A DNA stretch of 64,000 nucleotides from Fermentibacter sp964564435 (GTDB lineage: Bacteria > Fermentibacterota > Fermentibacteria > Fermentibacterales > Fermentibacteraceae): assembly GCA_964564435.1 (NCBI GenBank), contig CAZMAT010000001.1, positions 62,001 through 126,000 on the forward strand, in the 5' to 3' direction. Positions 43,153 to 50,745 of the stretch are shown one piece after another; position 1 is the first letter of the stretch, and every line of letters starts with the position of its first letter. The position numbers were made by a program, and so were the translations under genes. The notes beneath the pieces were generated by a model. It worked only from the letters and a program-made list of their open reading frames with translations. It had not been told where the DNA came from and searched no databases.

Positions 43153-43902
43153 TCAGGGCCTTCCCGCCACCATGAAGTAGCCGAGCGGGAAGGCCCTTTC
43201 CGTACTCTCGGAGATGTGCCTCACGAACCGCATCCGCCCGAGGAGCGAGACTGCCGACTGGAGCAGCCCCGCCAGGAGACAACCGACGGTGGGGATGCGC
43301 AGGAGGTTCTTGCCCAGGAAGTCAGTCAGCACTTCGGGTGATCCACCCATGGGCTCGAACTGCAGGATCTCGAAGCCGGCCGCGGATGCATGGCGTTTCA
43401 GGGCGAATTCAGTGTACCGGTAGTAGTCGTGGGGTTCTTCGTGGAGGCGGTAGAGGAACGGCGTGTTCATCACCACGGCTCCTCCGGGCGACAGGATGCG
43501 GTAGAGCTCCGACCACAGCAGGCCGGGCTCCGGGATGTGCTCCATGACGTCGGATAGAATGACGGTATCGAAGGATCCGTCACGGAACGGGAGCTCCCTG
43601 GACAGGTCGCATTCGAGGTCGAGACAGCCTCTGCCGTGGATCGAGCCGGCCCAGTCGACGCATATGTAGCCGGAGACGAGAGGCCGGCACAAGCCGGCGA
43701 GCGGAGCCTTTCCGCAGCCGAGGTCGACCGTCCTCCCCCGGGCGTACGAGGGCAGATAGGTCTCGTAGAATGCTGCGATGATGTCGGAGTAGAGCCTGGA
43801 GCCGGGGCTCACCTCGAGCGGGTTGCGCGAGCCCCGGAGATGGCCCCTGCATGTCTCGAACTTGGTGGGTTTCCAGAGATCCGCGTTCCTCATGCACTCC
43901 AT
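43153..43902 (-). CDS. SAM-dependent methyltransferase (type 11)
   Basis: 249 aa. SAM motif TVDLGCGKAPLAG, then LSDVMEHIPEP (motif post-II), and PGGAVVMNTPFLYRLHEEPHDYYRYT as motif III. The region MNTPF...HDYYRY is common in methyltransferases linked to surface glycan and lipid genes. A hydrophobic segment is at about residues 206-221. Start ambiguous: ATGs at 43908, 43902 and 43893. 43902 has GGAG nine bases upstream. Convergent with the M28 gene, 13 bases between stops. Target unknown. Confidence 0.8.
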   Translation of the reverse strand: MECMRNADLWKPTKFETCRGHLRGSRNPLEVSPGSRLYSDIIAAFYETYLPSYARGRTVDLGCGKAPLAGLCRPLVSGYICVDWAGSIHGRGCLDLECDLSRELPFRDGSFDTVILSDVMEHIPEPGLLWSELYRILSPGGAVVMNTPFLYRLHEEPHDYYRYTEFALKRHASAAGFEILQFEPMGGSPEVLTDFLGKNLLRIPTVGCLLAGLLQSAVSLLGRMRFVRHISESTERAFPLGYFMVAGRP

Positions 43903-43998
43903 CCGCATTCTCTCCCGTAGTTTCGTCCGATGACCGCCACTGGTCAAGACCTGGCCGGGGAGGATCCGGATGGATCTGCGCAAAGGGGGCTTTCAACG

Positions 43999-44025
43999 AA
44001 AAAGGGCGGCCCCGAAGGGCCGCCC
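43999..44025 (-). terminator. Intrinsic terminator of the RRM gene
   Basis: On the minus strand: GGGCGGCCC, loop TTCG, GGGCCGCCC, then TTTTTCG. A perfect 9-bp stem with a UUCG tetraloop and a T5 run, 18 bases after the RRM stop. Confidence 0.93.
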
Positions 44026-44042
44026 TCTCCGCTGCAGCAGGG

Positions 44043-44324
44043 TTATCGCCTGCTGCCCATTCCGCCGCCGGTGCGCTCCCTGTCGGTTGCGAAGTCGACG
44101 CGGACGTTGCGGCCGTCGATGACGGCGTTGTCCATGGCGTTCTTCGCGGCAAGGGCGCTGTCGGAGGAGGCGAAGGTCACGAACCCGAACCCGCGGGACC
44201 TGCCGGTGTCGCGGTCCTGGACGACGCGGGCCTCGGTGACCTCACCGTGGACCGAGAACGCCTTCTCGAGGGACTGGTCTGTGGTAGCCCATGCAAGGCC
44301 TCCGACGAACAGCTTGTTGCTCAC
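44043..44324 (-). CDS. RNA-recognition-motif (RRM) RNA-binding protein
   Basis: 93 aa, one RRM. RNP2 is LFVGGL (5-10) and RNP1 is RGFGFVTF (44-51), with the expected intermediate residues, then a short Gly/Arg tail (GGGMGSRR). Similar to cyanobacterial and other bacterial single-RRM cold-shock-type proteins. The GTG start at 44324 has GAAGGAG six bases upstream. It has its own terminator and a leader of about 180 bases, as in cold-regulated mRNAs (inference). Not part of a neighbouring operon, because the upstream M42 gene ends at 44538. Confidence 0.93.
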   Translation of the reverse strand: MSNKLFVGGLAWATTDQSLEKAFSVHGEVTEARVVQDRDTGRSRGFGFVTFASSDSALAAKNAMDNAVIDGRNVRVDFATDRERTGGGMGSRR

Positions 44325-44504
44325 AGTATCTCCTTCTCGGGGCTCCCGCCCCCTGTCGGCTCCGAACCCGAAGCCATCTCTTCCCCGGCTGTCAGGGCGC
44401 CGGGATGCCCAAGCCCTGAGGGCTTCCTTGGATCAGGCCTCGAATCGGGGAGCACATACACTCGACAAGGAGGGATGACGGAACCCCAAGCCAAGAATCT
44501 GAAA
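44325..44504 (-). other. Long candidate 5' leader of the RRM gene
   Basis: Noncoding stretch upstream of the RRM gene. It contains a near-perfect inverted repeat AAGCCCTGAGGGCTT (44411-44425), plus further GC-rich inverted pieces. Could be a regulatory untranslated leader, for example for autoregulation or cold response. No known riboswitch was recognised. Confidence 0.4.
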
Positions 44505-44510
44505 CCGCGG

Positions 44511-44541
44511 GTTATATCGGGGATGGCGCATGCGCCGTCAA
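44511..44541 (-). promoter_or_regulatory. Candidate promoter of the RRM gene with palindromic spacer
   Basis: Read on the minus strand: TTGACG (44541-44536), a 19-base spacer, TATAAC (44516-44511). The spacer is long for sigma-70 (17 is usual), though ATATAA with 18 is also possible. It contains the perfect palindrome GGCGCATGCGCC (44525-44536). The -35 overlaps the stop of the M42 gene. The palindrome could be an operator or simply a weak hairpin. Confidence 0.4.
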
Positions 44542-45593
44542 GACCCGGGCGGCACGAAGCCGTCCAGCCTGTCGAGCATCACCGTCAGGAGCTCGATCGC
44601 TGTCGCGGCATCGTGCGAATGGATCACCGATCCGGGGCCGTGCCCGTACCTGTTCGGGACCGACAGGCATATCGCATGCGGCCCCGCCCCCCACTTCTGC
44701 ATGGAGGACGTGTCGGTGCCCCCGGCGAGGAGGATCTCCATCTGATGGTCTATCCCCGCCTCCTCGGCGAGCCCGCGGGTGAACTCGACCAGTTCGGGCG
44801 AGCTGATCACCGAGCCGTCCATGTGCTTCACGGCGACCCCGTCACCGAGTCTGGCGATGCGCAGCCGGGGCGGGGCCTCGGGGATGTCGCCGGCGCCGGT
44901 GACGTCTATGGCGATGGCGATGTCGGGGCGGACGTCCTGGGCGGCCACCGTGGAGCCGCGAAGCCCGACCTCCTCCTGGGAGGTGCCCACTGCGTGCACC
45001 TCGATGCGCTCGTTGCGGAAGCGCCTGAAGGCCTCGGCCATCACGAACACGCCCACCCTGTCGTCGAAGGCCTTTCCGAGCAGACAGTCCCCTATCGGCG
45101 TGAACGGCGTGGCCATCGAGACCCAGTCACCCCTCGATATCTCGCGGACGACCTCGTCCCTCTTCATGCCGGTGTCGATGTAGAGCTCGTCGAGCCTCAG
45201 GGCCCTGTTCAGGTGCTCGGGCAGCCACGCCGCCCTCCTCTGCACGACACCGGGCAGCACCCCGCCCTTCCGAGTGTGGATCCTCACGGCGTGGCCGATC
45301 ATGTTCTCCGCGGTCCATCCGCCGAGCGGGGCGAGGGAGATGAAGCCGTCGTCGTCGATGTTGAACACGAGGAAGCCTATCTCGTCGGTGTGGGCCGCGA
45401 GCATCACCTTCGGACCGCTGCCGTCACCCTTTTTCACGAAGTGGATGTTCTTGACGGCATCCACCCTCACCGAGCCGGCGGAATCCGCGAGACGCGCGCG
45501 GAGGATCGCGTTGACCGCATCCTCCCTGCCGGACACCCCGTCGGCCTCGCAGAGGGCTCCCAGGAAACCGAGATCCATTTCGTCGACGGCCAT
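44538..45593 (-). CDS. M42-family metallopeptidase (glutamyl/tetrahedral aminopeptidase-like)
   Basis: 351 aa. Zinc ligands and catalytic residues: His in AAHTDEIGF, Asp/metal in GKAFDDRVGV, Glu-Glu in GTSQEEVGLRG, Asp in AIAIDVTGAG, and the terminal His in HGPGSVIHSHD. Tetrahedral (TET)-type aminopeptidases degrade peptides in the cytoplasm. No signal peptide, so intracellular. AGGAGG six bases before the ATG, 9 bases after the caspase-like gene. Likely in the same operon as alaS and the ceramide genes. Confidence 0.92.
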   Translation of the reverse strand: MAVDEMDLGFLGALCEADGVSGREDAVNAILRARLADSAGSVRVDAVKNIHFVKKGDGSGPKVMLAAHTDEIGFLVFNIDDDGFISLAPLGGWTAENMIGHAVRIHTRKGGVLPGVVQRRAAWLPEHLNRALRLDELYIDTGMKRDEVVREISRGDWVSMATPFTPIGDCLLGKAFDDRVGVFVMAEAFRRFRNERIEVHAVGTSQEEVGLRGSTVAAQDVRPDIAIAIDVTGAGDIPEAPPRLRIARLGDGVAVKHMDGSVISSPELVEFTRGLAEEAGIDHQMEILLAGGTDTSSMQKWGAGPHAICLSVPNRYGHGPGSVIHSHDAATAIELLTVMLDRLDGFVPPGS

Positions 45594-45602
45594 GGCGCCC
45601 TC

Positions 45603-46538
45603 CTAGGGTTCTATCCAGGTGAATCCGGCCGCGTCCATCCAGCCGCCCGGCGCCTCCCCGGCATAGTCGAGCGTGCCCAGGACCGCCCTGGCCGCCTCTG
45701 CGGGGGGAAGCCCCTTCTCGAGCATGCAGTCGAGGTAGAAGAACTCGATGATCGCGCTTCCCGCCCAGTCCACGCTCTTGGTGTAGCCTGAGATGATGAA
45801 GTCCTCGTCCCAGTCGCTCCTCGACGACATGATCCTCGATGGCAGGCCGCCGCCCATCACAAGGCAGCTCGAGAAGTGCAGCAGGGCGAGGTTCCGGCAC
45901 GGGGCCAGCGCCTCCGCTATCGCCCTGCCGTCGAGGGTCTCGTCGGCAAGGGAGATGCCGCTCTCCGAGGCGTGGCAGGAAAGAAGAAGATACACGCTGC
46001 CCGGCAGGGATGCGGCTTCGAGGGCGAACAGCTGGAGATCCGACCTGTCGTGTATGAACCTGTGCCTGACCCTGACGCCCTCCACCCTGGCGAAGAACGC
46101 AGCCAGCATCTCGCCGAACGAGTACTCGGGCTCGTCCATGCCCGACTGCCACTCGGCCTCGAGGATCACGAGCCAGCGAGCGTTCTCGTCTCCCTCGCCA
46201 CTCCTCGTGCCCTCCCAGGGCGCCCAGACCGACGATCCGTCGGCGCGCCACTCTCCCGAGATCGCGGTTCCGTCTTCGGAGAGGTCGAACCAGCCCTCTC
46301 CCGAGGCGGCGGGTTCGGTGTAGGTGAAGACGAAGCGGCCGCTGCCGTCGATCGTGCCCTCCACCGTGCACATGCCGCTCATGACGTAGTGGCCCGAGAC
46401 CGAGGATCCCTCCTGCGTGAGCACCAGGGTGCCGTAGGTGGTCTCCCACGAGCCCGAGAAGTCGGGAACGGCCCGACCCTGCCCGCAGGCCGCCGAAGGC
46501 AGCAGTGCCGCCGCGAGGAGAAGGCCGGCGCGGCTCAT
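45603..46538 (-). CDS. Lipoprotein with a caspase-like (CHAT/clan CD) domain
   Basis: 311 aa: signal peptide with lipobox-like SAA-C18, an N-terminal beta domain (about 25-112), then a C-terminal domain (120-311) with clan CD features: strand WLVILEA, strand YLLLSCH189 with the catalytic-His position, strand LALLHFSSC225 with Cys, then FIISGYTKSVDWAGSAIIEFFY and an EAARAVLG helix, as in CHAT proteases. Cys-His spacing is in the family range. I see this by pattern, not alignment. Such peptidases are usually cytoplasmic. Here it would be exported, which is unusual. ATG overlaps the alaS stop (ATGA). Confidence 0.6.
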   Translation of the reverse strand: MSRAGLLLAAALLPSAACGQGRAVPDFSGSWETTYGTLVLTQEGSSVSGHYVMSGMCTVEGTIDGSGRFVFTYTEPAASGEGWFDLSEDGTAISGEWRADGSSVWAPWEGTRSGEGDENARWLVILEAEWQSGMDEPEYSFGEMLAAFFARVEGVRVRHRFIHDRSDLQLFALEAASLPGSVYLLLSCHASESGISLADETLDGRAIAEALAPCRNLALLHFSSCLVMGGGLPSRIMSSRSDWDEDFIISGYTKSVDWAGSAIIEFFYLDCMLEKGLPPAEAARAVLGTLDYAGEAPGGWMDAAGFTWIEP

Positions 46539-48322
46539 TCCAGCACCGCCCTTATCCTCCTGATGCCCTGGGAGGAGCTCTTCTCCGACTGGATCACGAA
46601 CCTGCCCATCCCTCCCGTGCGCTCCACGTGAGGTCCCCCGCAGATCTCCATCGAGTAGCCGCCTATCCTGTAGACCTTCACCTTCTCGCCGTACCTGGAC
46701 TTGAAGAGGCCGATGGCCCCCATCTCCCCGGCCTTCTCGACCGTCTCCTCCGAGAACGTGACCTCCAGGTCGGCTTCGATCGCGGCGTTCACACGCCTCG
46801 CGACCTCCGACAGCTCCTCGGGCGTCATGGCCCGGGGATGGCTGAAGTCGAACCTGAGCCTCTCGTGGGTTATGTTGCTCCCCTTCTGCTCGACGTGGTC
46901 GCCCAGCACCTCGCGAAGCGCCTTGTGCAGCAGGTGGGTGGCCGTGTGCAGCTTCGTCACCATGTCGCTGTGGTCGGCGAGTCCGCCCCCGAACTTGCGG
47001 TCGAGGCCCGCCCTCGACAGCTCGCGGTGCTTGTCCAGAGCCTGGGCGTATCCCTCGGCATCCACCTCGAGGCCGTTCTCGCGGGCAAGCTCGGTGGTGA
47101 ACTCCACCGGGAATCCGTAGGTGTCGTAGAGCCTGAAGGCGACTCTGCCCGGTATCGTCCTGGAAGGGTTCTTCAGGAGGTTAGGCAGGAGCTTCTCGAA
47201 CTCCCTCATCCCGGCCTGGAGGGTCTTCTCGAACTGCGACTCCTCCTTCTCCACCTCGGACAGGATGAAGGCCCTGTTCCTCGAGAGCTCGGGATGGACG
47301 TGCGATTCACCCTCGATGACGAGCCTGGCGAGATCCGGCAGGATCGGGCCCTCGATGCCCAGCTTCCTCGCGTGCCTCACCGCCAGCCTGAGAAGGCGCC
47401 TCAGCACGTAGCCCTGGTCGAGGTTGGACGGAGGGACGCCCATGTCGTCGCCGAGGATGTGGGTGGACGAACGGGCGTGGTCGGCGATGATCCTCATGGA
47501 CCTGCGGGCCCCTGGATCGGAGTCGGGGTCGAGCCCCGAGGCCTTCTCCAGGAAGTCGAAGACGGGCCTGAAGAGCGGGATGCCGTAGATGCTGTCGCAG
47601 CCGTTCATCATGGCCACGGTGCGCTCCACGCCCATGCCGGTGTCGACGTTCCTCTGGGCAAGCGGCTCGTATGAGCCGTCCCTGGTCTTGTTGTACTGCA
47701 TGAAGACGTCGTTCCAGACCTCGAAGTACTTGCCGCAGCCGCACCCGGGGCGGCACGACGGGCCGCAGGGCGCCTTCCGGGTGTCGATGAACATCTCGGT
47801 GTCCGGGCCGCAGGGTCCGGTGACGCCTGCCGGGCCCCACCAGTTGTCCTCGCGGCCGAGGAAATGGATCCGTTCGCGCGGGACACCCATCTCCTCCCAG
47901 ATTCCGGCGGCCTCCTCGTCGGGAGGGATCTGCCCCTCTCCGGCGAAAACCGTAACGCTCAGGAGGGCGGGGTCGAAGCCGAGCCATTCCCTGCCCGTGA
48001 GGAACTCGTAGCTCCAGGTGATCGCCTCGCGCTTGAAGTAGTCCCCCAGCGACCAGTTGCCCAGCATCTCGAAGAAGGTGAGGTGCGAAGGGTCTCCCAC
48101 GCAGTCGATGTCGCCGGTCCTGATGCACTTCTGCAGGTCCACCAGCCTTCGCCCCGCGGGGTGCCTTCCTCCCATGAGGTAGGGCACGAGGGGATGCATG
48201 CCCGCCGTGGTGAAGAGGACGGTGGAGTCGTTTTCCGGTATGAGGGATGCGCCGTCGATGCGGGCATGCCCCCGACCCGTGAAGAAGTCGATGTAGAGGG
48301 ATCTGAGTTCGTCGGAAGTCAT
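46535..48322 (-). CDS. alaS: Alanyl-tRNA synthetase, short form lacking the C-Ala domain
   Basis: 595 aa against about 875 in E. coli. Aminoacylation core: FTTAGMHPLVPYLMG, QKCIRTGDIDCVG, FFEMLGNWSLGDYFK. Editing domain with HxxxH (459-463) and C561/H565 in CGGPHV. Ends after RIRAVL with no DHHA1/C-Ala part, as the next gene starts at the stop (ATGA). I recall spirochaete AlaRS of similar length, so it is probably not a fragment. Insert with Cys cluster at APCGPSCRPGCGCG (about 184-197) looks like an extra metal site. The RBS (GGAGG) is 10 bases before the ATG. Confidence 0.92.
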   Translation of the reverse strand: MTSDELRSLYIDFFTGRGHARIDGASLIPENDSTVLFTTAGMHPLVPYLMGGRHPAGRRLVDLQKCIRTGDIDCVGDPSHLTFFEMLGNWSLGDYFKREAITWSYEFLTGREWLGFDPALLSVTVFAGEGQIPPDEEAAGIWEEMGVPRERIHFLGREDNWWGPAGVTGPCGPDTEMFIDTRKAPCGPSCRPGCGCGKYFEVWNDVFMQYNKTRDGSYEPLAQRNVDTGMGVERTVAMMNGCDSIYGIPLFRPVFDFLEKASGLDPDSDPGARRSMRIIADHARSSTHILGDDMGVPPSNLDQGYVLRRLLRLAVRHARKLGIEGPILPDLARLVIEGESHVHPELSRNRAFILSEVEKEESQFEKTLQAGMREFEKLLPNLLKNPSRTIPGRVAFRLYDTYGFPVEFTTELARENGLEVDAEGYAQALDKHRELSRAGLDRKFGGGLADHSDMVTKLHTATHLLHKALREVLGDHVEQKGSNITHERLRFDFSHPRAMTPEELSEVARRVNAAIEADLEVTFSEETVEKAGEMGAIGLFKSRYGEKVKVYRIGGYSMEICGGPHVERTGGMGRFVIQSEKSSSQGIRRIRAVLE

Positions 48323-48343
48323 GGGATGGAGCCTCCGGGCGGG

Positions 48344-49468
48344 CTAGAGGGTCTTGTCGTAGATCCTGTAGGTCTTGTACACGGCGGTGTTCATCTCATC
48401 CTCCAGGATGGTCCTGAGTGCGAAGTTGTCCTCGAGCACCCAGGAGAGCTCCGACCAGGTGACACCCATCCTGAAGCCGGTCTCGATCATCCTCGAGATG
48501 ATGAGGCTCTCCAGCCCGCATCCGCGCCACTTCTCGCGCACCGCGAGCAGGATCACCCTGACGCCGTCCATCCTGATGCGGAAGGGCGGGACCTTGAGCC
48601 TGAGGAAGGTGCCGAGCAGGCTGCCCCGCGCTGCATGGAAAGCGGCGTTGGCGTCGAGGAGACCCACGGCGAAGGCTACCGCCCTGCCGTTCTCGTAGAC
48701 GACCGGCGCGAGATCCTCCACCAGCATGAGGGAGAGGTCCTTCGCCATCTGCCTGAACTCCGCGTCGGTCATCGGGACGAAGCCCCAGTTGGCGCTCCAG
48801 CATTCGTTGTAGATGTCCATAAGGGTCAGGACATCCTCATACAGATGCTTCCGCCTCACCGTGCGGACCTCGGCCCCGGTCCTCCTCTCGACGAGACCGG
48901 CGAGCCTCCTCATCCTGTCCCATCTTATCGTGTCCTTCTCCAGAAGGTATGCCAGCACGTCCTTCGACTTGGCGAAACCGGCCGCCTCGATCCGCATGCC
49001 GTGGTAGGGCGGGTTGTAGGTCATCATCAGCACCGGCCTGCGGTCGAACCCGTCGACGAGAGTGCCGATCTCCTCGTTCGTGGAGAAGTTCATCGGCCCC
49101 CTGGCGGTATCCATCCCCCGAGCGCGGAGCCAGGCGGATGCGGTCTCCAGGAGCGCATCGAAGACCTCCTGGTCGTCCACGGCCTCGAGGAAGCCGAAGA
49201 AGCCTGTCCTGTCGTGATGGAAATCGTTGTGGGCCCGGTTGACGATGGCGCAGATGCGCCCCACTGGCTTTCCCGAGGAATCCCTGGCGAGGAAGCAGGC
49301 TGTCTCGCCATGCTGGTGGAAGGGGTGCCCGCGGGAGGGGTCGAGCATGTCGCGCTGCATGCTCCGGATCGGGGCCACCCAGAGGGGATCTCCCTCGTAC
49401 AGGCGGAACGGGAGCTCCACGAACTCCCTGAAGCCCCTTCCCTCGACGGGTTCTATCCTCAGGGGCAT
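48344..49468 (-). CDS. GNAT-fold N-acyltransferase, probable bacterial ceramide synthase (bCerS-like)
   Basis: 374 aa, in the YghO/GNAT-like family to which Caulobacter bacterial ceramide synthase (N-acylation of the sphingoid base with acyl-CoA) belongs, as I recall it. Signature segments: LPFRLYEGDPLWVAPI, ARGPMNFSTNEEIGTLVDGF, YNECWSANWGFVPMTDAEF and the GNAT acyl-CoA loop REKWRGCGLESLIISRMI. Located 13 bases after the serine palmitoyltransferase gene and opposite a ceramide-reductase-like gene, the same trio as in known bacterial ceramide loci. Functional call inferred from this context plus family. Cytoplasmic or membrane-associated. Confidence 0.78.
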   Translation of the reverse strand: MPLRIEPVEGRGFREFVELPFRLYEGDPLWVAPIRSMQRDMLDPSRGHPFHQHGETACFLARDSSGKPVGRICAIVNRAHNDFHHDRTGFFGFLEAVDDQEVFDALLETASAWLRARGMDTARGPMNFSTNEEIGTLVDGFDRRPVLMMTYNPPYHGMRIEAAGFAKSKDVLAYLLEKDTIRWDRMRRLAGLVERRTGAEVRTVRRKHLYEDVLTLMDIYNECWSANWGFVPMTDAEFRQMAKDLSLMLVEDLAPVVYENGRAVAFAVGLLDANAAFHAARGSLLGTFLRLKVPPFRIRMDGVRVILLAVREKWRGCGLESLIISRMIETGFRMGVTWSELSWVLEDNFALRTILEDEMNTAVYKTYRIYDKTL

Positions 49469-49481
49469 CCCGGGGCTGCCG

Positions 49482-50669
49482 TCAGCCTATCAGGCCGAAC
49501 CTGCGGCCCACTCGCTCGAAGACCTCCAGGGCCCGGTCGATCATCTCGTCGGTGTGGGTGGCCATGTAGCTGGTGCGGAGCATGGCCTGGTCGGGGGCCA
49601 CGGCGGGGCTCACCACGGGGTTGGTGAACACGCCCTCCTGGTCGAGCGCCTGCCATATCCTGAAGGTGAGTATGCTGTCGCCGATGATGATGGGGACGAT
49701 GGGGGCCTCGGAGTTGCCGACGTTGAAACCGAGGGACCTCAGGCCGTTCCTCGACCTCTCGGCGGCCCTGTGCATCCGGACCATCAGCTCCGGCTGCTCT
49801 TCGAGGATCTCGAGGGCGGCCATCACGGTCGCCACCGCGGCCGGCGGGAGGCTGGCGGAGAAGATCTCGGTGCGTGCCTCGTGCTGGATGAAGTCTATGA
49901 CCTTGTCCATGCCGGCGGCGAAGCCGCCGATGCAGGCGAACGACTTGCTGAAGGTGCCGACCTGGAGGTCGACCTCGGCCTCGCAGCCGAAGTGCTCGGG
50001 GGTGCCCCTCCCGTGCGCTCCCATCACGCCCACTCCGTGCGCGTCGTCCACCATCACCCTGGCGCCGTGCTTGCGCGCCAGCCTGACGACGCCCGGAAGG
50101 TCGGCCAGATCGCCCTCCATGCTGAAGACCCCGTCGGTGACGATCATGACCGGGCCTTCCTCACGCTCGAGGAGCTGGTCGAGATGCTCCATGTCGTTGT
50201 GGCGGTACTTCACCACCCTCGAGTAGCTCATCCTGGTGCCGTCGATGATCGAGGCATGGACGGAGCGGTCGACGAACAGCAGCTCGTCCTTCTGGCCGAG
50301 CGCGCCGATGACGCCCAGGTTGGTCTGGAAACCAGTGCTGAAGGTGACCACCTTCTCGCGGTGGAGGAACCTGGCCAGCTTCTCCTCGAGCTCCACGTGG
50401 AGGTCGAGGGTGCCGTTCAGGAACCTGCTGCCGGTGCAGCCCGTCCCGTACTTCTGGATGGCCTCGGCGGACCTGGCCATCACGAGCGGGTGGTTGGTGA
50501 GTCCGAGGTAGTTGTTGGACCCCAGCATGATGACGCTGTGCCCCTCGATCTCCATTACTGGGCCCACCTGCCCGCTGAGGGGCTTGAAGTAGGGATAGAG
50601 CCCCATCTTCTTGACCTCGTCGGCCCTTGTGTACTCGAGGCATTTCCTGAAAATGTCGGGACGAGTCAT
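49482..50669 (-). CDS. spt: Serine palmitoyltransferase (AOS-family PLP enzyme)
   Basis: Condenses serine with palmitoyl-CoA to 3-ketodihydrosphingosine. 395 aa, a typical length. AOS-family features: MLGSNNYLGLTNHP, KYGTGCTGSRFLNG (SPT-type), H138 stacking on PLP, D209-A-H211 and PLP Lys242 in GTFSKSFACIGGF. The GTGCTGSRFLNGT block favours SPT over KBL or AONS. The neighbours (ceramide synthase-like and epimerase-like) support SPT. Start at ATG 50669, below a near-consensus promoter. Soluble. Confidence 0.88.
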   Translation of the reverse strand: MTRPDIFRKCLEYTRADEVKKMGLYPYFKPLSGQVGPVMEIEGHSVIMLGSNNYLGLTNHPLVMARSAEAIQKYGTGCTGSRFLNGTLDLHVELEEKLARFLHREKVVTFSTGFQTNLGVIGALGQKDELLFVDRSVHASIIDGTRMSYSRVVKYRHNDMEHLDQLLEREEGPVMIVTDGVFSMEGDLADLPGVVRLARKHGARVMVDDAHGVGVMGAHGRGTPEHFGCEAEVDLQVGTFSKSFACIGGFAAGMDKVIDFIQHEARTEIFSASLPPAAVATVMAALEILEEQPELMVRMHRAAERSRNGLRSLGFNVGNSEAPIVPIIIGDSILTFRIWQALDQEGVFTNPVVSPAVAPDQAMLRTSYMATHTDEMIDRALEVFERVGRRFGLIG

Positions 50670-50705
50670 ATTGCAGCACTCCCGCGTGACGGTAATCGGC
50701 GGGAG

Positions 50706-50734
50706 ATTGTAAGCAGGCGGGATACCCAAGTCAA
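50706..50734 (-). promoter_or_regulatory. Near-consensus sigma-70 promoter for the spt operon
   Basis: On the minus strand TTGACT (50734-50729), a 17-base spacer, and TACAAT (50711-50706): each hexamer differs from consensus at one base, with optimal spacing. About 37 bases lie between the -10 and the spt ATG. It is the best promoter I found in the window, and it lies within the 76-base divergent spacer to the cerR-like gene. Confidence 0.85.
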
Positions 50735-50745
50735 CGGAGCTTGCG

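Noticed and set aside
44525..44536. GGCGCATGCGCC palindrome as a terminator of the M42 gene
   Set aside because: It has no loop and no T-run, so an operator-like or chance palindrome is more plausible.
43851..45791. 646-codon open frame on the plus strand, antisense to the RRM and M42 genes
   Set aside because: It contradicts two recognised minus-strand genes and gives no known domain. An AAGGAGG-ATG at 44467-44477 looks like a start but leads only into the antisense of the M42 gene.
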